Shown here in pieces: positions 46,965-56,869 of a stretch of DNA of 64,000 nt. The DNA lies in the NCBI GenBank assembly GCA_022661535.1, contig JAKULF010000005.1, positions 3,906,001-3,970,000 on the forward strand. Direction: 5' to 3'. A model generated the notes under the pieces. It had not been told where the DNA came from. It made no database searches and was given only the letters and a program-made list of their open reading frames with translations. The DNA comes from Eutypa lata (Eukaryota > Ascomycota > Sordariomycetes > Xylariales > Diatrypaceae). Both the position numbers and the translations under genes were made by a program. How positions within the stretch are numbered: the first letter of the stretch is position 1; each line of letters starts with the position of its first letter.

Positions 46965-48333
46965 ATAGTGTTGTATGTGGATTGTTCCTAGCCGGGAGGT
47001 ATGCCTTGGGAGCTCGTGGACACTACTACTACCCCCTTCCTTCACTGTCTCGCGAGACACTATCTAGAGAGATTATAGACACCGGGAGCGGATAAAAACA
47101 GGCCATGCAAACAAATAACAAATTATAACAAGATGCTCACCTGTGTCAAAATATCAGTCGAGTACGTGAAATGTGTGTCAACGCCGATCGAGGCCTGGTC
47201 TTGGATCAAGTGCCCCGTAGGTTGGCCGTGACCGTAGTGCATCTCGCTTTCCGGGGTGATGGAGATGTACTGGTTCGTGCTGCGCAGAAGCTGCGCGCCC
47301 TCGGCCGTGAGGAAGGACGCGTGCGAGATGACGATCGGTGTGTCGCCGTCGAGAATCCCGGCTCTCTGGAACGCCTCGGGGTCGTTCCCGTCTGGCGCGA
47401 AAAAGTCAGCACACATACATGCACACACACGACGAGATGTCAAAGTGGGTAGGAAGGAAAAAGGCACGCTTGATTACTCACAGCACCAAGGCCCCCCTAA
47501 GCTGTGTGCCGTCACTACTGAGACGTTGTTTTCCCTAGTCATTTCCCATCGTTAGCAGTTTAATTTCGCCTAGAAGACTTGGTCTGTCCCTACCGAATCA
47601 AGTTGGTCACCTCCTTGATTTCCTCTGCCGGATCTGATGACCATCCGTCGTACGCGATCGCCACCGTTGTCGTATCACTCGTGGTGCTCGAGAAGAGATC
47701 GCGCCAATTATCGACCTGTTCCGCGAAGGTGAAGTTCGTAGAGTTGTGGATGGTGTACGCCCAGAAGACGCGGGCTCCGCTGTCCATCGACGCGCGAAGG
47801 CCGGCTTCCGCCGTCTCCGTGGACCAGGTGTGATGTGCGTGGTCCAACATCGTGGTCACGCCAGCGTTCAGGGCCTCGTATAGCCCGGCCAGCTGGCTGA
47901 TGTAGATGTCGTCCGCCGTGAAGGCGGACCCCGCGGCGTATTCCCCGTACCGGCTGAAGTACTCCGTGAGAGTCGTGTTCGACCCGAGCGTCTTGAAGAC
48001 GGTCTGCCAGCCATGTCTGTGCGTGTCAATGAACCCCGGCGTGATGATCTTGTCGGTGCAGTCGATGAACTCGGTATCGGCTGGAATGTCCGCAGGAACG
48101 CTCTCAGAGACCGATGTGATCTTGTCGTCTTCAATGAGCAACGAGCCATTCCGGATAACTTGTGGTAATTCTGTTTCGGTGTCCCATGCAATGATTGTTC
48201 CTCCAGTCAACAATGTTGCGCTAGTTGCCAGCTTTGCCCATTGTAGGATGGCAAGTCCTACCCAAGGGCTGAGCACTGTATACATGGTGTTGAGAAGGGG
48301 ATATGAAGACTCCAAGATAATGGAAGATAGCAA
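46385..48333 (-). CDS. Amidohydrolase, chlorohydrolase/cytosine-deaminase-like
   Basis: Four exons, 48333-47594, 47534-47482, 47391-47141 and 46900-46385, give 519 residues (503 if translation starts at 48285). All junctions are GT...AG and in phase. The product is a metal-dependent hydrolase of the TRZ/ATZ (SsnA-like) group, which removes amino or chloro groups from purine-, triazine- or related rings. The N-terminal beta-sandwich part (GGTIIAWD...ITSVSESVP) leads to the metal motif TPGFIDTHRHGW (His105, His107). Then come TAHSLGGPW, VISHASFLTAEG and IGVDTHFTYSTDIL, and the closing ADVVVWDGRSPALLG block. The hydrophobic N-terminus (YTVLSPWVGLAILQW) could be a signal or anchor. Substrate unknown. 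Confidence 0.88.
46926..46964. repeat. (TA)n(TG)n microsatellite inside amidohydrolase intron 3
   Basis: About ten TA units followed by nine TG units, close to the 3' splice site of the 240-bp last intron. Confidence 0.9.
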
Positions 48334-51300
48334 TAAACAAAGAGGTCTATCAATATATCTCAGTAGAATATTTATCTCCTATCACTGACATACATTGGAT
48401 GGTGCCCTTTTATCTATTAAAGTTTATTTTATAACCCTAGTGATATGACAGCCCGCCAGCTATTGCTATTACTCCACGGCTGTTATGTCCCCTAAGATTG
48501 ATTATAAATGTATAATAAGCAGCGCAAAAGAGGTCTATAGCTCGATGCAACATGATTGGCGATGGTGAATAATAGTGAACGAGTATATCCTTGGCTTCTC
48601 GGCACAACTCGCGACTATACACCAGTCCCGAGACGCTACGAGACGATGGCGAACTTCAAACCCCGCTATGAAGTCACTAGGATACACAGAAATCCAATGC
48701 CATAGGTGCGGGCCAGCTTCGAGCTAGCATCATCTGTGCGTTCGACGCTTTTTGTGATGCAGTATAGGGGAGCAGCGAGAAAACGACATGACGCGAACGC
48801 TTTTTGCAAGTCTTGGCAAATGGGACCCCCTTAATGCATGCGCCGCTCGAGTTCTAGGCTAATAGTAAGTCTCTGGACTATAGCCTCGGCCTCAGGGGAG
48901 GGACGGTATCGGTAAGCTGTGACGATGGCTCTTCGACTGAGGCTGGCAGAGGAATTATAAGCTGACATAACTGGTTAATAATCCAGATGCTCGAGGGGAG
49001 CTCAGCCGATGGAGTTCGGTCGTATTGTCGAATTCAGCCTGATCGGACCCTGGGATGGAGCCACTAGCTTCAGAGCTTAGCATAGCATCGTTTGCTCTGA
49101 GCGGTGCGGCAACCTTCCCTTGCCTTTTTTTCTATTATTAGCAAATCCCGATATTAACATGCATCGCACAGTTCAAATTAACGAGGAAACATGCGATGGT
49201 CGTCAGACCTAGGTAGATATCGCTGTAACGTCATTCATTAATAGTAGAAGATTGCCAAGTTCGGATAGGTCATATATTAGGTACTAGAGAGTATATAATT
49301 AGGTATAGAGCTGGATCTCGTTTGCTAGGTATGTTTTTCCCCCCTAACATGCAATGCAACCTCGGGAAGATCATGTCCTATGCCACCATGTAAGTAGCAA
49401 AAGTGGAACTTGCAGAAAAGTCTATTCCGGACGTGACGCACCGAATCTCGGAGTTCGTCGACTGGAGATCTCGGCCGTAATACCCGAAAGGAACTCTTGG
49501 CGGGAGCACTACCAGCTTCAAGCGCCGGCACTCTTGCTTGTTGCCCCGCTACGATGGGGAACGTTATCAAACTATAACTTCGGTGATATCGTTCACAGTT
49601 GCGATTTCTAAGGATTAATAATTACTTTCAGGATTCAATTTCATAAACCAAGCATAGACAACCCGTACCTGGGTGAGTGAGCTAGTCCTCATAATAAATT
49701 GCCTCTAGATCCATAATATATTACGTAGTTAAAACAAGCATTAATTATGCATAAGTTATTTGCAGTGGTCTCTAGAGCTAGCTACGATGAGACTTGATTC
49801 TAGACATTGTACGATAGTGGATCATGCTGTGGAAGTCAACTGCCGTGTGCAAGAAACAGTCTTACCTCAGACGAGAGCTTAAGGCATTAAAGATTTGTGA
49901 TTCGAAATCTTTAGAGACCCCCATTGGAATTTTAGTTTCCGCGCCGTTATTCTGTAAGCATGTGGAGGATGAGTGTTACTTTTAGTCAAGGGCAATGCTA
50001 TTAACTGTAGGCTAGCTACTTCAACTCTACATAGCTGTTGAGAAAATAATTAGCTGTATTGAAAGGTGCCGGGCCCTATAACAAGACGCACTTAAACATT
50101 TGCGTAGGTTTCTCAAGGACCACGGATAAAAAGGAACAAAAATGTTTGCACACCCAGATTCAGCATGGCCTACATCACAAATTATACACCGTAGCCATGA
50201 TATCCCACAGACATAATGAGTAACTACGGCAAAGTAAACATTGCTCGATTACATCTCTTTCCTTGGCGTATATGTATCTTATGTGAATTGGTAAAAAGAA
50301 AAGATGGCGGTATGAAATTAGGGTTTTGTGAGACTTTAGAACCACTGGTCAATGAAACGGGTTAATTTCTGACAGAAGAATACGATGCGGGAACCAAATG
50401 GGAGTAGGATATCCCAGCAATGTACACAAAGTAGTGAACAAGTTAGATTTGACGTGTATCTAAAGTTTCAGCTGATGTAAGATCTTGGAGATGGTGAATT
50501 ATGGAGGAAGTGAAGGAATTGTATGATTTTGGTTAAAGATAGAGTCATAACCGTTTTCTACACATATCTTGAGCCTCGTCTTAGTAGATGAATTTCATTA
50601 GTCTTTTAATGCGAAGTTCAATTGGTGTAATACCTGCCCTTTGATATCACAATTCTCTTGGGTCATTCTCAGCCTTTAATTCATTGTCAGTGTTCTGTGT
50701 TCTTATCGCATATGCCTATTCTGGAGGTTAATTACGGGTTACGGTTATATATGATCTTTCAATGCTCATTACATGAAGAGACTACTTAACTCCTAAGTAT
50801 CGAAAACTAATCTATCACTACGCATTACATTATTTTGTAACATAATTCTGGATCCTTCATCTTTCACTGAGGGCAAATCGTATATGCAGGTGTTCTTGTC
50901 TGAGCAGGGGATTTGTTACTACGTATTATTATATTTTCAAATGCTCACGATGAGGCTTTAGACACAATTGACGCTCGCAAGCAGTCTGAACTAATCAATA
51001 CTCAGGCAATGAAGCTCCACAATCGAATAAAATAACGGTTGAATAAGTAAGCCATAATAATGTCGCTACATATTTGACAACGTCTTTGTTTTAGTCTTGG
51101 AATACCCTTTTGCCATTTACATATTTCCCCCTTCATAAGTCGTTAAGGTATATTGTAAATTGTACTCTTGGCATCGAGGCAAGCATCGTTGCCCCCACCA
51201 TCCCCTCTTCCTTTCATATTTGAGTCTGAGCCAGTCAGGATGTTTTTGTTTCTCTTTCGTTTTTGTCAAAGTATACTTTCTAAGTATTGAACAACGAAGT

Positions 51301-51367
51301 ATGCAAGAATTAAAAAGAAAAATTAAGTAACTAAAACCCCTTTCTAGTTCGGCACCTCATACCCCCT
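48334..51367. other. Gene-poor region
   Basis: About 3 kb. No supported gene. A short minus-strand ORF at 49325-49570 has a HFCYLHGGIGHDLPEVAL stretch that vaguely recalls the copper motif of multicopper oxidases but is too weak to call. From about 49.6 to 51.3 kb the sequence is AT-leaning and featureless to my reading. Confidence 0.5.
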
Positions 51368-51862
51368 TTACATCATTCTGCAAGCCTCCCACGGGTCCGG
51401 GCCACCGAACGCCGTCTCGTTGTGCGTCTTGTCCTCGTCAATAATACTATCCTCCTCATCATAGGACCGGCGGTCATCCTTCTTCGGCTTCCCGACACCC
51501 GACCCCGTGCCCTTGTTCTCCTTGTGGCCCTTGACGTCGTGGTGGGGGTCCTTGCCCTCGCGGAACGCGGAAGCCGCGCTCGAGGCCACCTTGCCGAGGT
51601 CGATGCCACGGTGCTCGTTCTTCGGCTTCCCGGCCCCCACGCCCGACCCCGTGCCCTTGTTCTCCTTGTGACCCTTGACGTCGTGGTGCGGGTCCTTGCC
51701 CTCATGGAACGCCGCCTCCGCGCTGGACGCGATTTTGTCGAGCGAGATGCCACGGGGCTCGTCCGCGCCGGAGACCTGGGTCGAGTCGGTCCGGGGCAGC
51801 GCTGCTGCCGCGGCCGACGAGGCGAGGATGAGTCCTGCAGTGGTGACTGTAGAAATACGCAT
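51368..51862 (-). CDS. Secreted protein with two tandem repeats
   Basis: Single-exon gene of 164 residues. Residues 1-22 form a signal peptide (MRISTVTTAGLILASSAAAA). The mature protein is mostly two near-identical units, residues 37-84 and 85-130, each of the pattern RGI-x-L-x-K-h-ASSA-x-AF-x-EGKDPHHDVKGH followed by KENKGTGSGVG and a Lys-Pro-Lys end. The unit is strongly charged, with a His-His pair and Gly-rich turns, so it is probably disordered or metal-binding. The tail is acidic and ends PWEACRMM with a single Cys. A dibasic RR at 131-132 could be a Kex2 site. The architecture resembles repeat effectors or peptide precursors, but I recognise no family. Confidence 0.8.
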   Translation of the reverse strand: MRISTVTTAGLILASSAAAAALPRTDSTQVSGADEPRGISLDKIASSAEAAFHEGKDPHHDVKGHKENKGTGSGVGAGKPKNEHRGIDLGKVASSAASAFREGKDPHHDVKGHKENKGTGSGVGKPKKDDRRSYDEEDSIIDEDKTHNETAFGGPDPWEACRMM

Positions 51863-52604
51863 ATTGGTTGATAAAGATTGGATTGGATTGTGAAATAAAA
51901 GTTTAAGCTTGGTGTGCTTATAGAATGTTATTGGAAAAGAATGTGGTTAATTTTTTTTAATGTGTTATAAGGAACTGGTGTAAGACTTACAATGCCTGAG
52001 GGGCACTTAGTAAGTATATATAGGCTTGAGATACTTTGTGGCTGGTCCTGATTCTTTTGTGACTCGCCTTTGGTATGTATGTCAGCTTAGTCAACAAACG
52101 AAGCTTTGTCCTATTCCAATGAAGCAAGGTATATTTAGCGACCACACAATCAGAGTGCCACAGGTCGTCTTGTTTCGTTGTCATAGAAGGCTTTGTTGGT
52201 GTCAAAGGCATATTCCAAAGCGCAAGGCTAGAACAAGAGCCGGGTTTGCCTGGAATCAGGCTGGCAAGCTGGAAGAAGGAAAGGAAGATGAAGAAAAGAT
52301 TCAAAGCACTCACTCATGTCCCTTGGACCTAAGACCTAAGACTTCATAGTTGACAATGGATTATGTCAGCCCTAATGGCAGTCGCCGATTTGGGACAGCG
52401 GAAATAGCCCAATTCTACGCTGCTTCTAACCCGAACAACCTGGGACTTTCCCCTAGAAGTTGAAACCGCGATTGAGTTTTCCGAAAATATTCCAAATACC
52501 ATTGTGCGCTATTACCTAGAACCGATATCCTCATAATACAGAAAAAGAAAAGGCCATCTCAATCCTCGACAAGTCATGAATCATTACATTTCCCACCAAC
52601 GAAA
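51863..52604. other. Intergenic region
   Basis: Promoter of the secreted repeat protein on the left and 3' flank of the hemerythrin-like gene on the right. Nothing else seen. Confidence 0.5.
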
Positions 52605-53550
52605 TCAGAGCGCATAAAGCTCCCTCGGCTTGCCCCCGGCACAGCTCGAGAACTTCCACCAGCTCGAGTACCACGCCCCGGCGATGTTGACCAAGCCCCA
52701 CTTGATCGGCGGCGGGATAGGGGGCCAGTTCGCCCACAGGCCCTCCTCGACGGTGCCGTCGAGGTTGAGCAGGAAGAAGGGGACGACGTCGAGGGTGCCG
52801 GCCTTGGTGACGGTGCTCTTGCCCCACGACTTGAAAGTGAGGGCGGCGGCGGCCTCCTCGGGGGACCCGGGCTTCGGCGCGTTGGGGTGGTCGGCGAGCG
52901 CGGCGATGGTCCCGATCTCCGAGTGGAAGTGGTCGGCGAAGGGCTCCTGGAACCCCGCCATGATGCGCTGCAGCTCCGCGCCCGAGAAGTCGGCCGGCGA
53001 CTTCAGCGACGCCAGGTACGACTGGAACTCGGCGAGCCCGTCCAGGAAGGCCTCGTGCTCCCGGTGCGTCTGCGCCCAGACGGCCTTGTCGCCGCCGAGC
53101 ACGGCCTCCACCTTGGGGAAGAGCGTGACCTCCTCGTCGTCGTGGTGCGACTTGACGAACTTGAACCACGTCAGGGCGTACCCGATGAAGGCTGCCTTGT
53201 CTGCTTCTTGCACGTGAGGAGCTTGCAGGTAGACTGAGTTGTAGCCTCGCAGAATTGCATTGTGCAGAAGTGCCATATGAGTTGCTCCTGTGGTAAATAT
53301 GTCCGTCTAGATTATATAGGTTAGTTTGGTATAAGTAAGTAGGAGGTGGATTCATGCAATGAGAAGCTATGTATTCGCTTACCTTCTTAGTCTCATATTG
53401 AGGTGTCGTGACAAGCTTGATGGGCGAATCAGCCCATAGCTTCCCCTCTGCGGGAGCTTCGGACGCCATGAAGAATGGTGATCGAGTGACGAATAGACCG
53501 ATTAACACAGGTACAACGATCAATAATGATCGAAAAACGCTTCCTGACAT
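52605..53550 (-). CDS. Membrane-anchored hemerythrin-like (HHE) protein
   Basis: Two exons, 53550-53383 and 53306-52605, give 289 residues with a 76-bp intron (GTAAGC...TCTAG). An N-terminal hydrophobic segment (about residues 6-22) is a signal anchor or signal peptide. The body is a four-helix hemerythrin/HHE cation-binding domain. His ligand candidates are in ATHMALLHNAILRGYN (His66, His71), KSHHDDEEVTLFP (His110/111, Glu115), THREHEAFLDGL and HFHSEI. Such proteins hold a di-iron or similar centre and are linked to oxygen, nitric oxide or iron handling. The C-terminal part is Trp/Pro-rich (WANWPPIPPPIKWGL), as in fungal relatives. Confidence 0.88.
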
Positions 53551-54145
53551 AACTCAATAGTCGATATTCGGTAGAGGACGTAGTTAGTTTATACTTAGTC
53601 TTTTAGGGACTTATATAGGTTAAATAGACGGTTGTTACTGTATTAATAAGCAACGATACGTAGGAAGGAGTCGAGTCGTGTCGTCGTGCTCATACGATTT
53701 AACATATGATAAGAGCTCCTTACGGGCCAGCTGACCAAACGAAGCCACTTCATTGGATACCGTCAACCACACCCCTGACACTTCTCGGGAGTCTCCACAT
53801 GAGCTCACTGGACCCACAGCTCATTGGCTGGCCAGACCATTCCGTGATACATATCTAACTAGACATTATTTAATAACAGTCATCGGTCTTAACAGTGATC
53901 AAGAGAAACACAACTACATAGATGGTTGAAGAATCGTGGATAGTTGCCAACAGGAGTTGGCGGTTGACCGCAGAAGAGTTAATGTATGTGCCAAGCCTCC
54001 AATGTTTGGAGAATATGGGGCATAACCCGATCGTGTTAGGCAACTAATAAATGAGATCTCTCTGCTTTTAAACGGTAGATCTCCTCCCTCAATGTTATGA
54101 TCTATTCTCTCGGACTTACAAACATTAGCTCTAATACAAGTCACA
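53551..54145. other. Divergent promoter region
   Basis: About 600 bp between the hemerythrin-like gene (-) and the oxygenase gene (+). It could serve both. No motif stands out with confidence. Confidence 0.5.
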
Positions 54146-54907
54146 ATGGCTTTATCTGACAAAGAAATTTTGGAATCAAAGATTTTGACAGGGCCGGCGC
54201 CGGCCTCCGCCTCGGCAAGGATAATCGATTTCGATAAGACCGATGTGGACGAGTACTCCGGCTATTTCGCTATGGTCATCGATGACGTCCTCACACGCGA
54301 AGAATGCGCTGGGCTGATCGCTCTCGTCCAGCCTGCCGAGGGCGCTCCCTGGCCTGCAGCTACTGTGACGACGTATAATGGGGACCAAATCCACTCCCCA
54401 GAGACGCGGCACTGCGGCCGTATTATTTACAACTCGAGGACCATAGGCGACCGGCTCCTGGCTCGCATTCTCCCTCACCTACCCCCAGACGTGGTCACGC
54501 TGGACAACGTTCCTGACATTACGGGCCAGATGCCTATCATTCGCAAGGAGAAATTGGGGATTTTCCGCTTCAATGAGGCCTTGAAGTTTCTGAAATACGA
54601 AGCAGGCGACTTCTTCCGCCCTCATTGTGACGCACACTATACTGACAAGGACGCGGGGGAGACGAGCTATCTGACCGCACACTTTTACCTTAATGGTGGT
54701 GGGAACGGAGAAGAGGACGGCGTTGAGGGAGGGGCTACCCGGTTTGGGGTGGATTTTGAAGACCCCAGCGCAGGAAAGTTGGACGTGGACCCAAAAACCG
54801 GGAGCGTGCTGATATTTCAGCAGCGAGACTTATATCACGAGGGAGCTGATGTCACCAGGGGAACCAAGTACACAATGAGGGCCGACGTCATGTACAAGAA
54901 GATCTGA
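54146..54907 (+). CDS. 2-oxoglutarate/Fe(II) oxygenase (prolyl 4-hydroxylase-like)
   Basis: Single-exon gene of 253 residues, cytosolic (no signal peptide). The product uses O2 and 2-oxoglutarate to hydroxylate a substrate. The iron triad is visible: H160-C-D162 in FRPHCDAHY and His231 in LYHEGADV. Arg245 (KYTMRADV) is the expected 2OG-carboxylate contact. The preceding LKYEAGDFF is the usual strand before the HxD motif. An acidic Gly/Glu loop (residues 184-194) lies within the fold. Relatives in fungi are annotated as P4Hc-domain proteins of unknown substrate. The start context is CACAATGGC. It converges with the cyclase gene, leaving a 120-bp gap. Confidence 0.9.
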   Translation: MALSDKEILESKILTGPAPASASARIIDFDKTDVDEYSGYFAMVIDDVLTREECAGLIALVQPAEGAPWPAATVTTYNGDQIHSPETRHCGRIIYNSRTIGDRLLARILPHLPPDVVTLDNVPDITGQMPIIRKEKLGIFRFNEALKFLKYEAGDFFRPHCDAHYTDKDAGETSYLTAHFYLNGGGNGEEDGVEGGATRFGVDFEDPSAGKLDVDPKTGSVLIFQQRDLYHEGADVTRGTKYTMRADVMYKKI

Positions 54908-55027
54908 GAATATACATTAATATAGAAATAACCGTACAACAAAGAATCATTCCAGCAACCTCGATGCAGCTTCGACGCAGCTTCGATGCAGCTCACGAAT
55001 CGCGAGACTACATTTTTGTTAGGAAAA

Positions 55028-56169
55028 TCAAAATATGGCGACAGCATTCGGTGGGCTCGCAACGCCACCCGGTATCTGTTATTCGTCAACTTGTAGAACC
55101 TAGAGTGTTCTGAAGGGGAGTTTACCTTTAAAGGGATACTCGATACGAAGAACGACCAACGATCCAGCCGCCGACATTCCTGCGCAAGCTTTTCGAGGTC
55201 AAAGAGCTCCCCGATGGGCAAGCCCCAGCCACCCAGGCACCATTGGTGGATGTTGACATCGGGGTGGTTGAAGGAGGCGTTCACGGGACCCCGCTCGAAG
55301 GCAGGAGAATCGCTCGCGACGGCCGCGAACTGCTTCTCCCAAAGCCACCGCAGCGAATCTTTCGTCGCTTCCAACCCCACGAAATGCGAGTCCGCCTTGA
55401 CGAAGAAGTCTTGCAGCTCGTGGGGCGGGAGTTCGTCGTAGGCTTTCGTGAAGCCGACTCGGATGAACAGGATGTCGCCGGGCCGGAACTCGATCTTGCG
55501 CTCTTCCACGATGCGCTCGAGGTGCTTCAGCTCTACGGGGGCCGAACGGAACGGGTTCGCGTCAATCCCGTTCTTGGCTGCCCAGTCTGCCCAGTCGAGC
55601 AGGACACCGCGGCCGACGATACCACCGTTGTCGACCCAGACTGATAAATGGCGTTAGTTATCACCCAGCTGTAAGTTTCGTATTAAGTCGGAATACATAC
55701 CGTTGATGCCTAGATCGTCACCTACCTTGAAATCTTTCTGCGTTCGTCCATTGTAGAAGGTTTGATAATTCTGGTAGCCTTCGTCTGTCTAAGCATGCAT
55801 GGAAGCTAGGAAGGGAACTATGAATGGCAAGTGCATACCGAAGTGCCTCAGGCCATCCCACTGGCTACCCCCTTGTGTGTTGAACTCGACAGCGTCGTCG
55901 TTCTCAGTACTCGGGGCTTTATTTATGATTCGGTGTCGGAAAGTCTGACGGTCATATCCAGGCACCTTCGGCTTGTCCAAGTCCCAATCCAGGGAGATAC
56001 GAGTGCCGACTTGGATCTCGCCCGCCGCAGCTTTCACCACTTCCGGTGTGAGCAAGTTGAGGCGACCTAGCTGGTCATCGTCCCCGAATAAACCCCATGC
56101 GTTCCCAGGCGGCCCATCTTTTCGGAGGGGAAGGGCTTCGAAAGGTGGTATTTTTGCTGCCATGATCAA
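55028..56169 (-). CDS. Cyclase-family metal-dependent hydrolase
   Basis: Four exons, 56169-55839, 55784-55701, 55640-55126 and 55075-55028, give 325 residues (323 from the second Met). Introns are 50-60 bp and all in phase. The 48-bp last exon supplies the family-typical end GGVASPPNAVAIF. It belongs to the cyclase family (Pfam PF04199), which includes kynurenine-formamidase-like enzymes. Visible marks are NLLTPEVV, SQWDGLRHFG, FRPGDILFIRVGF, ASDSPAFERG and the metal/active-site-region signature NIHQWCLGGWGLPIGELFDLE. It is predicted cytosolic with unknown substrate. Reading through the last intron yields a false hydrophobic tail, so the spliced form is preferred. Confidence 0.9.
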
Positions 56170-56869
56170 ACGAACCTACGGATGAACACTACACAATTTA
56201 CCGAGATACGGTGTTCTAAATCAACAAGATTGATGCTAATAGTAGGTGTCATCATCATCATCGTCATTGTAAAGGGGCATCATCGGTCTATCTATACTTA
56301 TATCGCTGCCACAAAGACTCCAAGTCAGAAGTGCGGGGAAGTTTATCCAGAAGATTATCCATGAGTGGCATTGCTCATGTGGACGATTTGGATGCAATAC
56401 TAAGGGCTCGTCAACAAGCTAAGTTCGGCATTCAATATTGAGTGAATCCTACAGCACTATCCAGGTAATGGGCTGGTACTATAGGGAGTTCATCTGTTAT
56501 AAGGGCACTAGAGGTAGGGGTAAGTGCGTCACGCTAGTGGGGAAAGTTGGAGAGTGGGCGAGACCATGCAGGTAATGAGCCCTAAACCAGATAGGGATTA
56601 GCTTTGGATACTTTAGCACTCGCTATTCCGATCCACTTCTTAGGTACGCGTCCAGGAGCCAAGGTAGGATTTAAATGTTAGTTAGATAGTTCTTACTTTC
56701 AGCCTTGTAAAACGTTGAAACCCAATTTCGATGTTTGCTATTATAGAAACCTCCGTCAAAATAAACTGTATTCGAACATTATGACGTGAAATATCCCTTT
56801 CCTTTTGGTACAAAATCACAGCCATAGTCTTTTTTTCTTCTTTGTTGAGGGATATCCCCCGCCGCCGAG
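56170..56869. other. Divergent promoter between the cyclase gene and YL1
   Basis: About 700 bp with a short (CAT)n run near 56250-56263. No gene seen. Confidence 0.5.

Noticed and set aside
49325..49570. Possible multicopper-oxidase fragment (HFCYLHGGIGHDLPEVAL)
   Set aside because: Only loosely similar to the HCH copper motif, with no other conserved block nearby in any frame.
52531..53550. Unspliced 339-codon frame over the hemerythrin-like gene
   Set aside because: It reads through the 76-bp intron in a wrong frame and loses the HHE motifs. The spliced 289-residue model restores them.
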